DNA of 64,000 nt. It comes from Macquaria australasica (taxonomy: Eukaryota > Chordata > Actinopteri > Centrarchiformes > Percichthyidae). Below are positions 1 through 12,689 of the stretch, one piece after another (the first letter of the stretch is position 1; each line of letters opens with the position of its first letter). The stretch is taken from assembly GCA_005408345.1 (NCBI GenBank), contig SEMN01000001.1, positions 124,001 through 188,000 on the forward strand, in the 5' to 3' direction. Position numbers and translations under genes: made by a program. Below the pieces are notes generated by a model. That model ran no database searches, was not told where the DNA came from, and saw only the letters and a program-made list of their open reading frames with translations.

Positions 1-1493
1 CATCATTTCCAAACCTCCCAAACATGGCGCCATTTTAAACCAGCTATCCACAGGCTCAGTTTTGGTGACTAATTTCACTTTAGAGCAGATTAGGGAGGCA
101 TCAAGTATTATTTATGAGCACGATGACTCAGAGACAACAGAGGACAGCTTTGATGTCACTCTGACTGATGGAAAGTACTCCGTGCAGAAAACAGCCATGG
201 TTTTGGTCATTGCTGTTGATGACGAGACACCCAGAATGCTCATCAACGACGGTCTGGAGGTGGAAATTGGGGAGACCAAAGAGATCAACAACAAAGTGCT
301 CAAAGCAACAGATTTAGATTCAGATGACAGTGCGCTCACATATATCATCCAGTTCGGGCCCGGTCAGGGTGTCCTGCAGAGGAAAATCCCTTCCGGGTCT
401 CTGGAGAACATCACGCTAGGCATGAATTTCACACAAGCTGAAATCGATGCAGGGCTTATACTTTACACACACAACGGTCAGGAGGGCATCCGAGACTTGG
501 TCAAATTTGACGTCACAGATGGAATGAACCCACTAATTGATCGTTACTTCTATATCACTGTGGGCAGTATTGACATGGTGTTCCCGGATGTGGTCAGTAA
601 AGGCGTGTCTCTGAGAGAAGGTGGCAGAGTGACTTTGACTACAGATCTTCTCAGCACCACTGACCTCAACAGCCCTGATGAGAACTTAGTCTTCACCATC
701 ACAAGGGCCCCTGTCAGAGGCCACTTGGAGTGCACAGATACTCCTGGGATGCCAATTGTGTCTTTTACTCAACTCCAACTGGCTGGCAGTAAGATTTACT
801 ACATCCACACCTCAGACGATGAGGTGAAAATGGACAGTTTTGAGTTTGAAGTCACTGACGGCTACAATCCTATTTTCAGAACATTCAGAGTCTCTATAGT
901 GGATGTTGATAATAAGAAACCTGTTGTTACTATAAATAGTTTAGTTGTCACAGAAGGACACATTAAGCTGATTACACCATTTGAGCTCACTGCTGAGGAC
1001 CAGGACACAGCTGAGCGTCTGCTGAAATTCACCATCACCCAGCTCCCTGTTCATGGTAAACTCCTCTACAACCAGTCCACGCCCGTCACCAGTTTCACCA
1101 AACAAGACCTCAATGAAAACCTCATCAGCTACAAACACGACGGAACTGAATCATCAGAGGACTCCTTCTCCTTTACTGTCACTGATAGCACACACACTGA
1201 CTTTTATGTTTTCCCCAACACTGTGTTCGAGACACGGCGTCCTCAAACCATGAAGATCACCATTGTGGCGCTTGACAATGGCGTCCCTCAGATCGTGGTG
1301 AATAAAGGTGCCCCCACTTTGAAGGTACTGGCCACAGGTCACCTGGGGTTCCCCATTAGCTCCAACATACTGAGGGCAGAGGACAGAGACAGCAGCCCGG
1401 CCTCCCTGGTGTTCCACGTCACCACCCAGCCCAAACATGGTTACATCGTTAACCTAGGACAAGGAAACAACTCCATCGACACATTTAGTCAAG
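1..1493 (+). CDS. frem2: frem2 exon a (3' part of the large first exon): CSPG repeats
   Basis: Open from base 2 with no stop. Five CSPG-type repeats are visible, each with a pattern like P-x-H-G ... F-T ... Y-x-H-D-G ... D-S-F-x-F-x-V-T-D: about 2-226, 227-573, 574-930, 931-1297, and a fifth from 1298 that continues into the next exons. By analogy with the 12-repeat family these would be repeats 8-12. The exon ends AAG|GTAAGC after one base of a codon. The first ATG is not a start; the exon continues left of the window. Confidence 0.95.
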
Positions 1494-4400
1494 GTAAGCC
1501 CTGAAAAAAACACCAATATTATAATGTGTTACGCATGATTATTGCATGACATGATCAAATGACAATGATTTTGTTAGTGCTGTTCATTGGTTGAGTGATG
1601 AACTGCAGAAAAAAAAGGGATTTTAAAATATAATTGTCATATCTGGTAAACAAAATTACCTGAAAGGTTATTCCACCATCTAATATAACAGCAATTATTA
1701 CAAAATATTATTATTACATTATTACATTAGTGTCAAAAGTGAAAAAATGCCTTCCCCACTCAAACAAAAAACATTTTAAAAAGTGTCATTGCTGTGCTTA
1801 TTTGGCAAATGAATGTCATTTTAATCATCAGTTTTTGCAATCAAATAATTATAATCCCCTAATGTGAGATGTGTTACTCTTTAACCTCAGAGAAAGTTAA
1901 AAATCCCTGCAAATTAATTTTCCACACTGCCTAACAAATATTTTAATTTATGGAGTAAAAATTATTCATATGTGTGACAAGTGCAGGCTTGGGAATTTCA
2001 ATAGTTAATTTGTGGGCCTGATTTAGATGTGCCTTGCTCATAAAATCATAATTAGCAGACCAAAGTTAGAGGCTGATGTTTTGCACAAATGTCTCGTAGA
2101 CATTTACAGATGAATAATTTATTATTTCTGCATCTCCGGGGAAATGTTCACATCTGATGTTCTCTACAGTGGTTTGTTAAATGAAGCAGGACAGAAGTAG
2201 AGGATCATATGAAAAGGTCAGTGCAGACCTTTTAGTGACAGGTTGACATTTGAGTTGTAGCACATTCGGATTGTTGGACCAGGTCAGTTCAGTTTGGAAA
2301 CAGTTAATTGCAATTTCTGCATTTTAAAAATGGATATAGAAAACTGAAACCTCTCAACAAAATACATTTCTATACACCGCCAACACGCAGAGTGAGATAT
2401 GCCACCTGAACTATGAACGTGTAAACATTTTTGCGTGTGTGCATGTCTGCTTATTGATAATGCAGACAGAATCAAGATAAACAATGCCACTGATTGAGGT
2501 TTAAAGCGATGCAATCAATGCAGTGTTTCATATCATGCTGAGGCAATTATACGAACAAGTAAGAAAATTCACCTGCTTATGCCACAGCCTGGCATAAGCA
2601 CAAACAGTGGCTGAGAGCATAGAGTGAAAGAGAGCTCTTCAGTCTGCAGGAGATGGACACCTTTGGAAAAAAAAAAAAGGGCACAGATGAGACAAGAGTG
2701 CAGTGAGAAAGAGAGGCAAAGGGGCAGAAGAGGGGGCAGAGAGAGCAAGTAAAGTGGAAAGCACAAAGGAGGCGGGAGAAAAGTGGGGAAGGGGGGAGGT
2801 GTAGGTGGCATGAGAGAAATAAAGAATGAGGGAAGGGGCGTGAGAGAGTGACTGAGAGAGAGCAAATAGGCTCGTCAGAAGAATCAGTCAGGTGAAAGAG
2901 ACAATCCCTCGCTCTTTATTTACTCATCCTATTTCCAGGGCACATCCCATGAGGCATTCTCTTTAAATATTTGATGGACATTGGGCCCATGGTTCACAGT
3001 GTTGACTTTATATTCGCAAGGTCCTCGGGTTCAAGGCTGCGTCCCAACACTCCGGAGAACACCCTTTTCTTGCTGCCTCTCCTGTACGATCAGATCAATA
3101 CTCACTAATGTGAAGAGATGAACAGCACCCTGAAAGTAGAACAGTTCTCTCACAAAAATCATCATGTAATGTATAAATGTAAAATGGTTACACATTTTTT
3201 TTTTTTCCGTGCCTCCATGTCAGAAGGGAAGAAGGAGAGGCAGCAATGACAGGAAGTCAGCTAAGAGGTTTAAAATGCGTCCCAGACAGGAGTCAGGGGT
3301 TTATACTTTTATGAACCTCCTTCCTCCAACATCTATTATTGAAGGAGGTGGTTCGCAGGGGCCAAGCCCTTTCACAGTCTTGATGATTTTTCTTCACTGT
3401 AATAGAGGTTTCTGGAGAATGGTGGGAAAAATACAGACAGAGCCCTGTAATTCAAGTTAGGAAAACAGCTGTGGAAGTGTAGGTGCCCGCCGAAATCCTG
3501 TTTTTAACATTCTTACCCTTGTCTGTCATTAAAAGATCCACTGTCACCTGGTTCTCAGGGCTGGTGACACAGAGAGCTGGCAGGTTTAGGATTTAAATGT
3601 TTTCTGTTGGTTTAGCTTGAGCTGTCTCGGATTTGAGGTTGTGGCCTTATCGTCCTGGATTACGGATTCATGACTTTCAGAATGCTTTCTCTGGTAGAAA
3701 ATTGTTCATGCTGAGTGCTGATAAGGAACTGAATCAGTGTGGTACTAGAGACCTGCTGTTACTGTAGCTGATATGGTGCTGAAGCAGGACAACATCCATC
3801 TTTGAACAATTATTTGACAGAGAGAGTGTTTGAACAAGCCATAAAGCCATAATACAGCTTCAAAGTGTGTTTGAGGCTATTTCTGTAGCCAGCATGAAAC
3901 TTCACATGAAGGTTTTTTTTTTTGAAATCTTAAAATGCAAATTGTTTCATAAATATATATTTTTAATCTTGGCAAGGGCAAATCTCTTCGATATACAATT
4001 TGTAATTTAGCCGTCACCTTGCTTTAAGTTGGAGCAAGGTGATTGTTAAAATTTTCATCATGCTTCATCTCACACTGGCACGACAGTGTAACCCTTCAGT
4101 TTTAAATGCAGAGTGGCCCTCATTTGCATTATGTCATTAATTACATCAAAACATTTGCTTTTTGGTTTGTTTTCCTTTGTTGGTGTTGAGGTGACAGGGT
4201 TTTTACCATATTTGAAAAATAACCTTTTTTTTCCAGCCCTGATTTTTATACCTGTTTTATCACTGCAAAAAAACTAATGTTACTTTCCTGTTACAGCTGA
4301 TATTGATGACCTGAACATCTGCTATGTGTTACGGAATGAAGAAAATGCTACATCTGATCTCTTCCATTTCTCCGTTGAGGATAACGGTAAGATTTCACCA

Positions 4401-7400
4401 TTTTATCTTCATATTTGCATTTAGATTTTTTACTTTTTTTATGCACAGCGACTTTACACTGCATGAGCAGAAAGATCGTGAATGTGTTGCCAAATGACAC
4501 ACAAACTGGCTTAGGTGAAAATAAAACTTTTTGGGTATGGCACGGTCTCTCTAATCTTTAGACTCATCTCTTCGAGAGAGTCTGTAACTCTCCTCCTCTC
4601 TCTGAGTTCCTGCAGTAGTTGTCAGGGTTCAGAGAATCACTCATTACTCATGCGGTAACTCACAACTCTGTGATGACTGTGATGGACCTGCAAGTCAGTT
4701 GTCAGGCATCATATTCCAGCTCATAGTGAGTTTAATTTTGTGAATTGTTCCTGGCAGATTTTTACAAACAGTTCAGTAAAGAATATGTTTGATATTTCTG
4801 TTGTTTTCATTCATAATCACCGGGCTAAATGGAAGCCATCCCTCTGTCAGCTTCAGATGCACGAGGTGACTGATATTTGCGCTGACTCCATTTGATTCAG
4901 GATTTGCCTCTAAAGTGATCTGCCATTCAGAGCAGCAGTGCAGTTGTGGGTCAGAATATAAATTTCTGACAAATCTGCGTAGGCCGATGGAGGCCCTTTT
5001 TCTGTGTGTGTCTACTACAAATGATGCTACATCATATTAGCTTACTGGTGAACTGATGAGGCTTCCAGGTTCATCAAAGATAGGAAACTTACTTTTGTGC
5101 TGCCTAGATTAACACACATCATTTTCACAGTTCAATGATTTAATGAGACTGCCTGTATAATTTGTAAATATGACTGCGGGATATGTCAAGTAGTATTACT
5201 GTATATTCTGTCTGTTTTGGCAGCGTAGAGAAGAACACAATTTGAACATAATTTGGAAATACAAACTACACAATTCATATTGTAGATCAATATAAATGAA
5301 CACTGAGTTGTTCAGTCTACACTTTATTGATGTCAGTATTTCAATTGTTTGCCTCTAGAAGAAGACAACTCTCGTGCATAGAGAAATGAGCGCTTTCAGT
5401 TTGAAGAAAATAACATGTTTTCATTTTTATGTGTGAAATCCTCTGTGTTATGACCAACTTGAGATGCATTATAACTGTCATTCACTTCCTGATTTATGCA
5501 CATGAAATGGCCACTTTAAATTCTGCGCGTTTCGTTCTATATGTCTGCTTGCAATGTGCATGAAATTAGCGCCCATTTACTAAGGCAGCAGCTATTTAAG
5601 CAATCAGCGACTGGGAGTCTCATACAGGAAATTTCTGTGAGTGGAGGAGAGCTTGAGAGGTGGTTGCATTTGTCAGCGATTAGCAAGCTCTGAGGAGAAA
5701 CCCAAATGCTGTAATACTGGAACAGAAATTATCATTAATGAAGTAACCACATTTCACAGAATTTACAAAGGCTGCAATCAAATTGAAACGGAAAGGTTTG
5801 TAAAGCAGGTTATTACACAAACAAGCACATGGGATGACATAAAAAGTCATACAAATGTCTAGATTTTTTATTTAAAAAAAACAATGAATGCTTTCATAAA
5901 ACCTGCACATTGTGGTTTAAGCGTCATGACCACAGAGCCACAACTCCCAGTCTTTTTTTTTTTTGAACTCTTTGTGTGGTGCTCACCCTTTGTCTGCTGT
6001 CACTGAGATACAAAATACAGGTTAATTAAATTTTCTTAACTCCACCAGAACCTTAGAACCTACTATTTTGAGTGAAAATGACTAAATCCAGCAGAATGTG
6101 CAGTCACACTTATTACACATACACCACCTATTTTTTGTACAACCCTCCCTTAAATGTACAGTAAAAAGAAGAGGTGCACTTGCTTTATAATAGAACACGT
6201 GTGTTTAGGTGCAGAACAGGTTGCAACAGGCTCTCCATTCTCTCACTTTCCTCCTATATGATCAGATATGATGGCACTATAGTAAAGACTAAGCACTCAC
6301 AGAACAGTTGATGTAGAGCCTCATAAGCCTCCCATCTTTGGGGTTTTTGAATTTAATGGACTTGGCAGAGAAATTCTCAGATTCACATTCAGAAACTCAG
6401 CTAAATAACAAAATGCTTCTCAGTGAATCATGCAACTACAAGTCTACGTATCATCAAGTGTTGAATTAAAACATAATGTCGAGATCATGGGTCACTTTTC
6501 AAGGTTGTTTTGTACATCAGCAGGGCTGTCTGTATTCTTCACTTAGAATGGGATATAACAGTCCTGTTAAGATGATGATTGTCTCCTCCAGTTTAAAACT
6601 ACTGTATGCTTTAACCACCAATGTCCAACATATTAAATGTGCTCTCCACAAAAAGAAAACCATGTATTGCACATTTTGTCTGAAAACATGAACTAATGGT
6701 TTTGTGAATTAGCCTTAGACCCATTTTTCAGAAGTGTTTTTATACTGTGGTGCTAATGCACTTTGAAGAAAGTGCTAATGCGTAGAAGAACAGTTCCTTT
6801 ATGCACATGAAAGGAGAAACATTGACTAATTGATTGTCCATGCTCTCGTAAAGTTCTGTTTTTTTCTTTTTCTCTGCTCTTGGCAACAGTCTGTCTTGAA
6901 TAAAAAGGCCCGGGGCTTTTAAAGAGAATTTAAATTATCAATACATAAGTTTACTTGATCCACTTGGGCTTCCTCCCCTCTCAGGAGAGTTGGTGTTACT
7001 GCAAACTGATTCCGGATATACTATTTGCAAAGGAAGGACAATAAATATTAAAAAACACACCGTTAACATACTGTTAAAAAGCAGCACAGTTACAGTGAAT
7101 CACAGCAGCCGGTACAACAAAGTGCGAAGCATCCTTCTCAGTGACTTCCTCCCCGAAAATCCCCCAAATCAACTCTTCCACGTCTACAAGCCTCTATTTT
7201 ACAGGAAGTGAGCATAATGTTCTTGTAATGTAAGCGAGTACACCTATGTTATAAAGATGTGTTAAAACACTAATCCAGATGTGCGCTGGTACACACTCAC
7301 GCAAACAATCCCACACATGCATGCACAGCAGAGCACAGAGGGGTAGCTGTAGGCTAAGGTGCGGTTGGGCCTCCAGCACAAAGAGGTGTTTGATATTTAA

Positions 7401-10400
7401 GAGCCCAGGCAGCATTGTGGGTAATGAGAGCCCTGGGCGTCTGAGCTGGGCAGAGCTCTGAGGCAGCCATCGGTAATTATGTGGCCCTATTACAGGCTCA
7501 TCTAGAGGGGAAGAGTGGCAGGAAACACCCTCTGTCTCACAGGTTAAGACCAGCTAGGATCACTATAGTTAACTGTAATGGGCTGGAACACGGCATGTTT
7601 CCCAGGCTTCTCTTTGGTTGTGGGATGTTCAGTTAGTTATAATGGAGCAGCAGAAAACAACACAAAGATCACGAGAACACAAAACAAACAAAGAAAGGCA
7701 GCAAATCCTCAAATTTGAAAAGCTGGAACTAGACAATGTTTGGTATTTTTGCTTGAAAAACTACTTAAACGATGCATCGATTATCACAATAGTTGCCGAT
7801 TATTTTCAGTCGACTTACTAATTGGTTAATTAACTAATTGTTTGAGTTCTACTTAAAAGGTCGGTTCACTCAAATTCCAAAAGCACACATTTTTTCTCTT
7901 GACTCTGGTGGTACAGATAGTTTATTTGTTCAGGTTTTGAGATATCGGCCTCTAAGATCTCTGCCACTGACGTAATACAATGTAGGTGGGTGGAATTTAA
8001 TTTGTGGCGCTCACAACACTAAAAACGTACATTTAAAAAAATCAACAGCAACATATCTATCCACTTTATCCATCAGGATAACCCACAGATCTCACTGTCG
8101 ATAGTTTTCATTGGAACAACTTTCTACCAAAGATACAGTCCCTATAAGAATTGCTGACAACAAGATCTGCAGATTATCCAGAGTAACTGGGACATTGCAT
8201 CTGGAAAGAGATGTTGCTAATTAATGTTTTAATGTTTCATTGCTGTTAGCACCACAAACACATTTCCATTCACCTCCATTGTATTTGGGTGGCAGTGGAA
8301 ATCTTAGAGATGGATGTTTCAAAACCTTGGCAAATAAAACCAAAGTTCTCTGCATGGCTAGATACCACTGAGGGTAAATGAGAAAATATGCTGGGGTTTT
8401 TTGATACGGTGCATTTGCATGTTATATCTGAAATGACAATAACCCCGCTACTTAAAAATATAGTATATCATAGAAATGATTTGTCATTTTCATTTAGTTA
8501 CAATGCAAGAGATGTTTTATACATTCACACACAGAGAGATCTTTTCTGAGAAGAGAGAGCATTTCTCCTCTTGACCTCTCTGCTCATCCCATCTTTTTTT
8601 CTGTATGTCTCTCCTCCCACTGCAAATGATATTGACTGTTACAATAGAATAATTTCATCCCATCCTCACCTTTTCTTGCCCATGAGCAGCCCCGACATAC
8701 CACTGCAATATCTAGAGTTACAACGACAATATATCCCCATTTAATCCATGTTTCACTGTGCACAAGACACATGCATTTTTAGGTCTTCGCAAATATCTCC
8801 TGAATATAACGAAATACTTTGTGTGTAACTTCCTCCCCTTGTTAGTATTGGAAGTCCAATTATCACCGCAGACTATTCTGCAAGGGCACCATTTTTATCA
8901 TCAGTCTTGTGATTTTCTTCTCCTCTCTTCAAAAGGGCTTTTTTTTAATATATATATATAAAAGAGCAGTGCCAACCCTTCAGATGAAATGACCTTGTGT
9001 TTCCCTCTTCTCTGTTAAATAAGAAGCGTTGCAAATTATTTACACATACAGATTTTCTTTCTAATGGATAAAAAAAAACAGACCCGGAAAAAGAAATAAA
9101 TGAGTCCATTTTAAACTGCTTCTCTAATAACTTTTAAATTGTTTAGCTCAATAGCAGAATGACTCACAGAGTCTGATTATGTCTTGGCTCAGAAAGTGAA
9201 GTCATCCATGAACACACTGAATGTAAATGGGATAATCCAGTTTTAGGTGTCAGCTTTTTTTCAATTGCAGAAATTCCAGGAAATCCGGTCTTTAATTTGT
9301 TTCCAAAGTTGAAACACATTTGTTGTGCTATAGCTTTTCCCAATCCTCTTTTAATATATCTCACCTGCTTTGGAAGCTTTTAGTTTAGACGTCAAAGAAC
9401 CTAAAACACAAACAATCACAGGCTTAAACTGGCTGTCACCATGGCCACAAATGGAGCAGGTTAATCCCCTGACCTTTTTGTTGTTGTTGTTGTTAACCTG
9501 TCCAGCAAGGTTTACTGATCAGGGCAGAATTGCAAGGTAATACATCAGCATGCAGCAGAGACAGACACACACTCTAACACACACACTAACACGTCCCTTG
9601 GCTTTAGGAGAGGATTCTCTTTATCTGTCTGCATTCAGGAATTTACTGTCACTCACTTCTCCCAGGGCCCAACTCTCCTATCGTTATCCTCTTCATCTCT
9701 CTCTTCTCACACTGTCAGTTTTAGATCTTGTTGGATGTGTTTTATTCATTTCCCATTCTTTTACTCTGCTCAGCATCCATGTTCATTTTATATTTCGTTC
9801 TTTAGTGTTATTTTTGTCTGTCTCGCCGCCTCTCAAGGTACAGTCTTAATATGTTGCCCTACTGTCTCACCGAGTTTAATCTCAAAATATGCTGTGGTTT
9901 ATTGTGCCGAGTGTCGACTCTTGTCTTAGGCATCAGGATTTGGTTTTACTGTCACACCCTCGCTGTCTGTCCCCGCCTGCCGTGTTTGTCTGTCATGTTG
10001 GTGCTGATGGATCTCTGTTGTAGGATTACAGCACATTCTGCAGTAGCAAATGTCGCTCGCGATGATCTGCATCTCATTAGAGAGCTGAGATGACAGAGTG
10101 AGACTTGTTGACAGATGTGAAGGGATTTTTCATCATGCTAATCATCTTTGATTCTGTATTTCTCTATGCTTGACAGCCGATGCTCTACGTGTAAACATAC
10201 AAGCATGACCAAACACCCTCTAATCTCAAGAATAAACAAAAATCTGAATCTTTTCAACATTTATTTTACCACTGAAATGTTATGATTTACATTTTTGACG
10301 ATATGAATACGTTGCTCCCAATTATTAGCGTTGGATTTTCTCTTTTCTTGTCTTTACTTTTTCTGTTACCTTTTCATCACACAGATGCTTTACTCTTTTC

Positions 10401-11979
10401 TTTTGTCTTAACAGTTAGTTTTCGTCATCTAATTTTCACCCTGTCTTTCCTCCATCTTAAATAGTGTAGATTTTCTTTGTACAAGATGAAACTGTAGGAA
10501 TCATACATAAATATCTAATTCTCTGTTTTACTGTCTTTGCATCTCATCCTTGTTTCCTGCTTAATGGACCTTTAATTTATATTTAAATCATATAAGCACA
10601 ACAATGTAATGTGATATTTTATTATAAAGTGATATATATTTTTTCTGTTCACATTGCAACACTGGGGAGCTGTTCTGAGCTCTGCTTTATTATTATTTGT
10701 ATTTTGAAACCATCTAATAAAAACCATACATCTTAAAGTAGACATTAGGAAAGCCACTGAAGTAAAAATGAACATTTTCTGGCAAAATAAAATTTTGTTT
10801 TAAGGAGGCGGAGGATATGATGGAGGGAAATGAGAGCAGCGGAAAAAAAGTGGGAAGGAGAAACCAGAGATTTCAGTAGCTAGTTTATCATCTGTGCTCA
10901 GACACAGTTTGTTCTCAGGGGTGCCACTAACCATCCTGAAATACATTAAACTCATCCCTCTGTTAAATATTATATTGGTGGCATGGGGAGAGTTGTGCTG
11001 AAGCTGGAGTGATAGGCGTGCTGGAGTTCTGCCTCTGTGATGAGCACAAAAGAATCCTGCAGGAGAACAATTGCTTTTAGGTGTTATCGTTCATCTGACA
11101 CAGACATCGCAGGCGCTTACACACAGGTACAGACGTATGTACACACACATGCCCAACTGTACAACTGCAGACACACACATACACCTCAATGAAGCCACCA
11201 TTTCTTTGTCCTCAAGCCTTCTCCCTTTAAGCTATGCCCAGGGTCGTATACGGCTGTCTTTGTAGACATCAGTGAAAAACCTCACGGTTATTAAGTGTAT
11301 CACAAGAACTTCAAAGGAGTGAGGATTCTCTGCTCCAAATGTCTGTTTCTTATGGTTTCATGTGCAAGGTCGCTTAAGGTGTTTCTGCTGCACAGTTATG
11401 CCTGATGGCTATTGAATTTAGGGAGGAAACGTTATTCTGTCGCACGCAACTTTTATCTCCTTAAGATGGGACGGGGGGTAATGTATGTGCACTTCACTTC
11501 CTCTGTTGCCCACAGGCTCAATCACATATACAGTATATAATACTCCCTGACATAAACAGCAGCACCAGATTTCGTCCTTGCATTTAGTTTGGTTTGACAT
11601 CCTGTGAAGTGACCAAAGTGATCAAACACTGTGACTAGTGGAAATAATTACCTATACACATGTAAAGCGGCAGTCCAGACAGTCAAAGTGTACTTGATCC
11701 TGGTAAATTAACAACAAAGAAACCTCACACACATCTGGCTTGCCCTCGAGTTCAGCAGCATTTTAAATACTTGTGTTTGCCCAGGGCCATGAATTCCTGG
11801 TCAGCCTACAGATATCTCACCACACCTCAGGAGTCATCCACTATCACATCGAATACCTTGGGCTAAGTGTAACTGTAGTGGGGTACACCCTGACAATACA
11901 CACATGCACACAGACACTGGATTAGGGTGCTGCAAAAAGACCTGTAAAATGACCTTCTTTCAGTCTGATATATGTATGG

Positions 11980-12027
<48 letters not shown>

Positions 12028-12654
12028 GCACGCGCACACACACACCTTGTAGAAGAAAGAAACTGCTGACTACAGAACCCATCACAATCTTCGTGATCCT
12101 CTTTGCCACTAGTTGCACACATGCAAAGCTTCCCAATGTTAGTACAGTGACTGCCACACATCTGTCAGGATAAACTAGAAGGTATTGAAACATCCTGAAG
12201 GGGAGTGAGATATTTGTACTTAACCATTAAAATTTATGTAGAGAGGCACTCCTGTCAGATGGGTGGTGCGTGGGCTCCTATTACTACTGAAATATTACTG
12301 GTAGTCTATTTTAGCAGGAAGAGTGTCACAGCGCTTCACGTGCTTTGTAAAAAGGAACACGTTGCCAACTGAATAAATTTAGCGATTACTTCCTAGTCCA
12401 ATGTTTCTCGAACGCTTTCCATGGTGAGAGATCTTTGGGTTTGTTGGTTGCATATAGCTGTTTGGTTGCCAGTTGCACTGGGAGTTGGGGACTCGTATAC
12501 ATGGGAGTACAGAAGGCAGATGGAGACGTAACAGTGAGGGAAGGGCTTCACCGCCAGCAGCAGAATAGATGTACTGAGCAGCAGACGGCATCGCCTTGCT
12601 GTGAAAAATTTCCTTTGATTTTGGGTGTGAAATCTCAGACGCGCACACACACTC

Positions 12655-12689
<35 letters not shown>

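Noticed and set aside
2569..2865. Reverse-strand ORF rich in P, L and S
   Set aside because: Complement of a G/A-rich low-complexity tract.
11863..12193. ORFs rich in C-V or T-H on both strands
   Set aside because: They are translations of the (CA)n tract. The same holds for 12379-12707, 43760-44050 and 47529-47864.
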